NCBI GenBank assembly: GCA_018714185.1
Contig: DVNT01000008.1
Coordinates: 1-64,000 of the forward strand
Reading direction: 5' to 3'
DNA from: Candidatus Aphodousia gallistercoris
GTDB lineage: Bacteria; Pseudomonadota; Gammaproteobacteria; Burkholderiales; Burkholderiaceae_F
DNA length: 64,000 nt
The notes under the pieces are model-generated. The model saw only the letters and a program-made list of their open reading frames with translations. It made no database searches and had not been told where the DNA came from. Made by a program: the position numbers and the translations under genes. Positions 63,405 to 64,000 of the stretch are shown one piece after another (positions within the stretch are counted from its first letter, which is position 1; each line of letters starts with the position of its first letter).

Positions 63405-64000
63405 ATGCCCAAGGTAATTCATAACCTACCTATTACTGGAATTGCGAGTTTTGCAAAGTATCCTATTTGCACGAACTTGGATGAACTGGATGCCGACATG
63501 TGCGTGATGGGTATTCCCTACGATATGGGGGCTCCCTATTTAAGCGGCACAAAATTTGGCCCTCGTCGCATTCGTGAAGTTTCTTGCCATTATGGTCGTG
63601 GAGGCGCCGGATTCTGGGATCCTGAACGCCTTACACAATATTTGGAAGAGCCGGTAAAAATTGTGGACGGTGGTGACGTTGACATGGATCCAATGGATTT
63701 CCATGCTTCTTTTGATAATGTGACAGAAACCGTACGTAAAATCATCTCCAAAGGCGCAATCCCTGTCATGATGGGGGGTGACCATTCGGTCACAATTCCG
63801 ACAGCTCGAGCGTTGGATATGTATGACGATTTGTGTGTTGTTCAATTTGATGCGCATTTGGACTTTGGGAAACGCCGTTGGACTAATGGCAGTCCCATGC
63901 GAATGATCTCAGAAATGCCGCACTTTACCAAGATGTGCCAGATTGGCATGCGCGGTTTAGGTAGCAATACCCGCGAGGACTTCCAATCCGCTTATGATTA
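63405..64000 (+). CDS. Agmatinase/arginase-superfamily ureohydrolase, N-terminal part
   Basis: The frame is open to the window end (about 198 residues visible). It carries Mn-binding motifs of the ureohydrolase superfamily: GGDHSVT (first His) and DAHLDF (His and Asp pair), with MGIPYDMGAPYLSGTKFGP at the N-terminal substrate side and NGSPMR after the metal site. The expected third metal motif (SxDxDxxDP) lies beyond the window. Members hydrolyse guanidino or formimino groups: agmatine, guanidinobutyrate or formimidoylglutamate. With ftcD/fchA in the same island, formimino substrates are worth testing, but DAHLDF and NGSPMR fit an agmatinase-like group better than HutG. Confidence 0.85.
   Translation, partial: MPKVIHNLPITGIASFAKYPICTNLDELDADMCVMGIPYDMGAPYLSGTKFGPRRIREVSCHYGRGGAGFWDPERLTQYLEEPVKIVDGGDVDMDPMDFHASFDNVTETVRKIISKGAIPVMMGGDHSVTIPTARALDMYDDLCVVQFDAHLDFGKRRWTNGSPMRMISEMPHFTKMCQIGMRGLGSNTREDFQSAYD

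Noticed and set aside
1..64000. tRNA, rRNA, insertion sequence, prophage or integrase
   Set aside because: No transposase, integrase or phage protein was seen in any frame, and no tRNA-like cloverleaf was noticed on reading. A tRNA scan could not be run.

Overview
This window reads as chromosome of an asaccharolytic, amino-acid- and dicarboxylate-using Betaproteobacterium, most likely Sutterellaceae (Sutterella/Parasutterella type). That placement is inferred from gene content: L-tartrate dehydratase, GltS, DcuA/B-type carriers, several aspartase/argininosuccinate-lyase paralogues, CreA, a periplasmic C69 dipeptidase and a giant LktA-like two-partner-secreted adhesin. It was not tested against any database.

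Layout. 1-6.5 kb: end of hemL, a small secreted repeat protein, an AbgA-type M20 amidohydrolase, creA, a small ArfA-like protein, an unknown membrane protein, rtcB and a TSUP carrier. 6.7-11 kb: ttdA-ttdB with a divergent LysR gene, then gltS. 11-16.4 kb: C69 dipeptidase, dps with a palindromic upstream region, and an AraC gene divergent from a three-gene operon (quinone reductase, YciI-like, exported ABM-domain protein). 16.6-36.7 kb: tpsB followed by one 18.4-kb tpsA gene for a protein of about 6,135 residues.

37-64 kb is the unusual part: an island of C-N lyases of the aspartase/fumarase superfamily with their carriers and regulators. It holds folate-linked formimino genes, two DcuA/B-family carriers, three non-housekeeping argininosuccinate-lyase-like enzymes, one complete aspartase, two EamA carriers, four LysR regulators, two alpha/beta-hydrolase-fold paralogues without the nucleophilic serine, and an agmatinase-family ureohydrolase cut by the window end.

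The main discovery candidate is two adjacent gene pairs (54750-57500 and 60278-63082). In each pair one aspartase-like protein keeps the catalytic serine loop (GS[ST]IMPGKxNP) but has lost the N-terminal YYG segment and the SGTxxN and NTHVN..QSSND substrate loops. Its neighbour keeps those parts but has lost the serine loop. Active sites in this superfamily are built from several subunits of a tetramer, so each pair looks like an obligate hetero-oligomer with a divided active site. The working model is import of aspartate or N-substituted aspartates, lyase cleavage to fumarate plus an amine, and use of fumarate as respiratory electron acceptor with Dcu exchange. The substrates are unknown.
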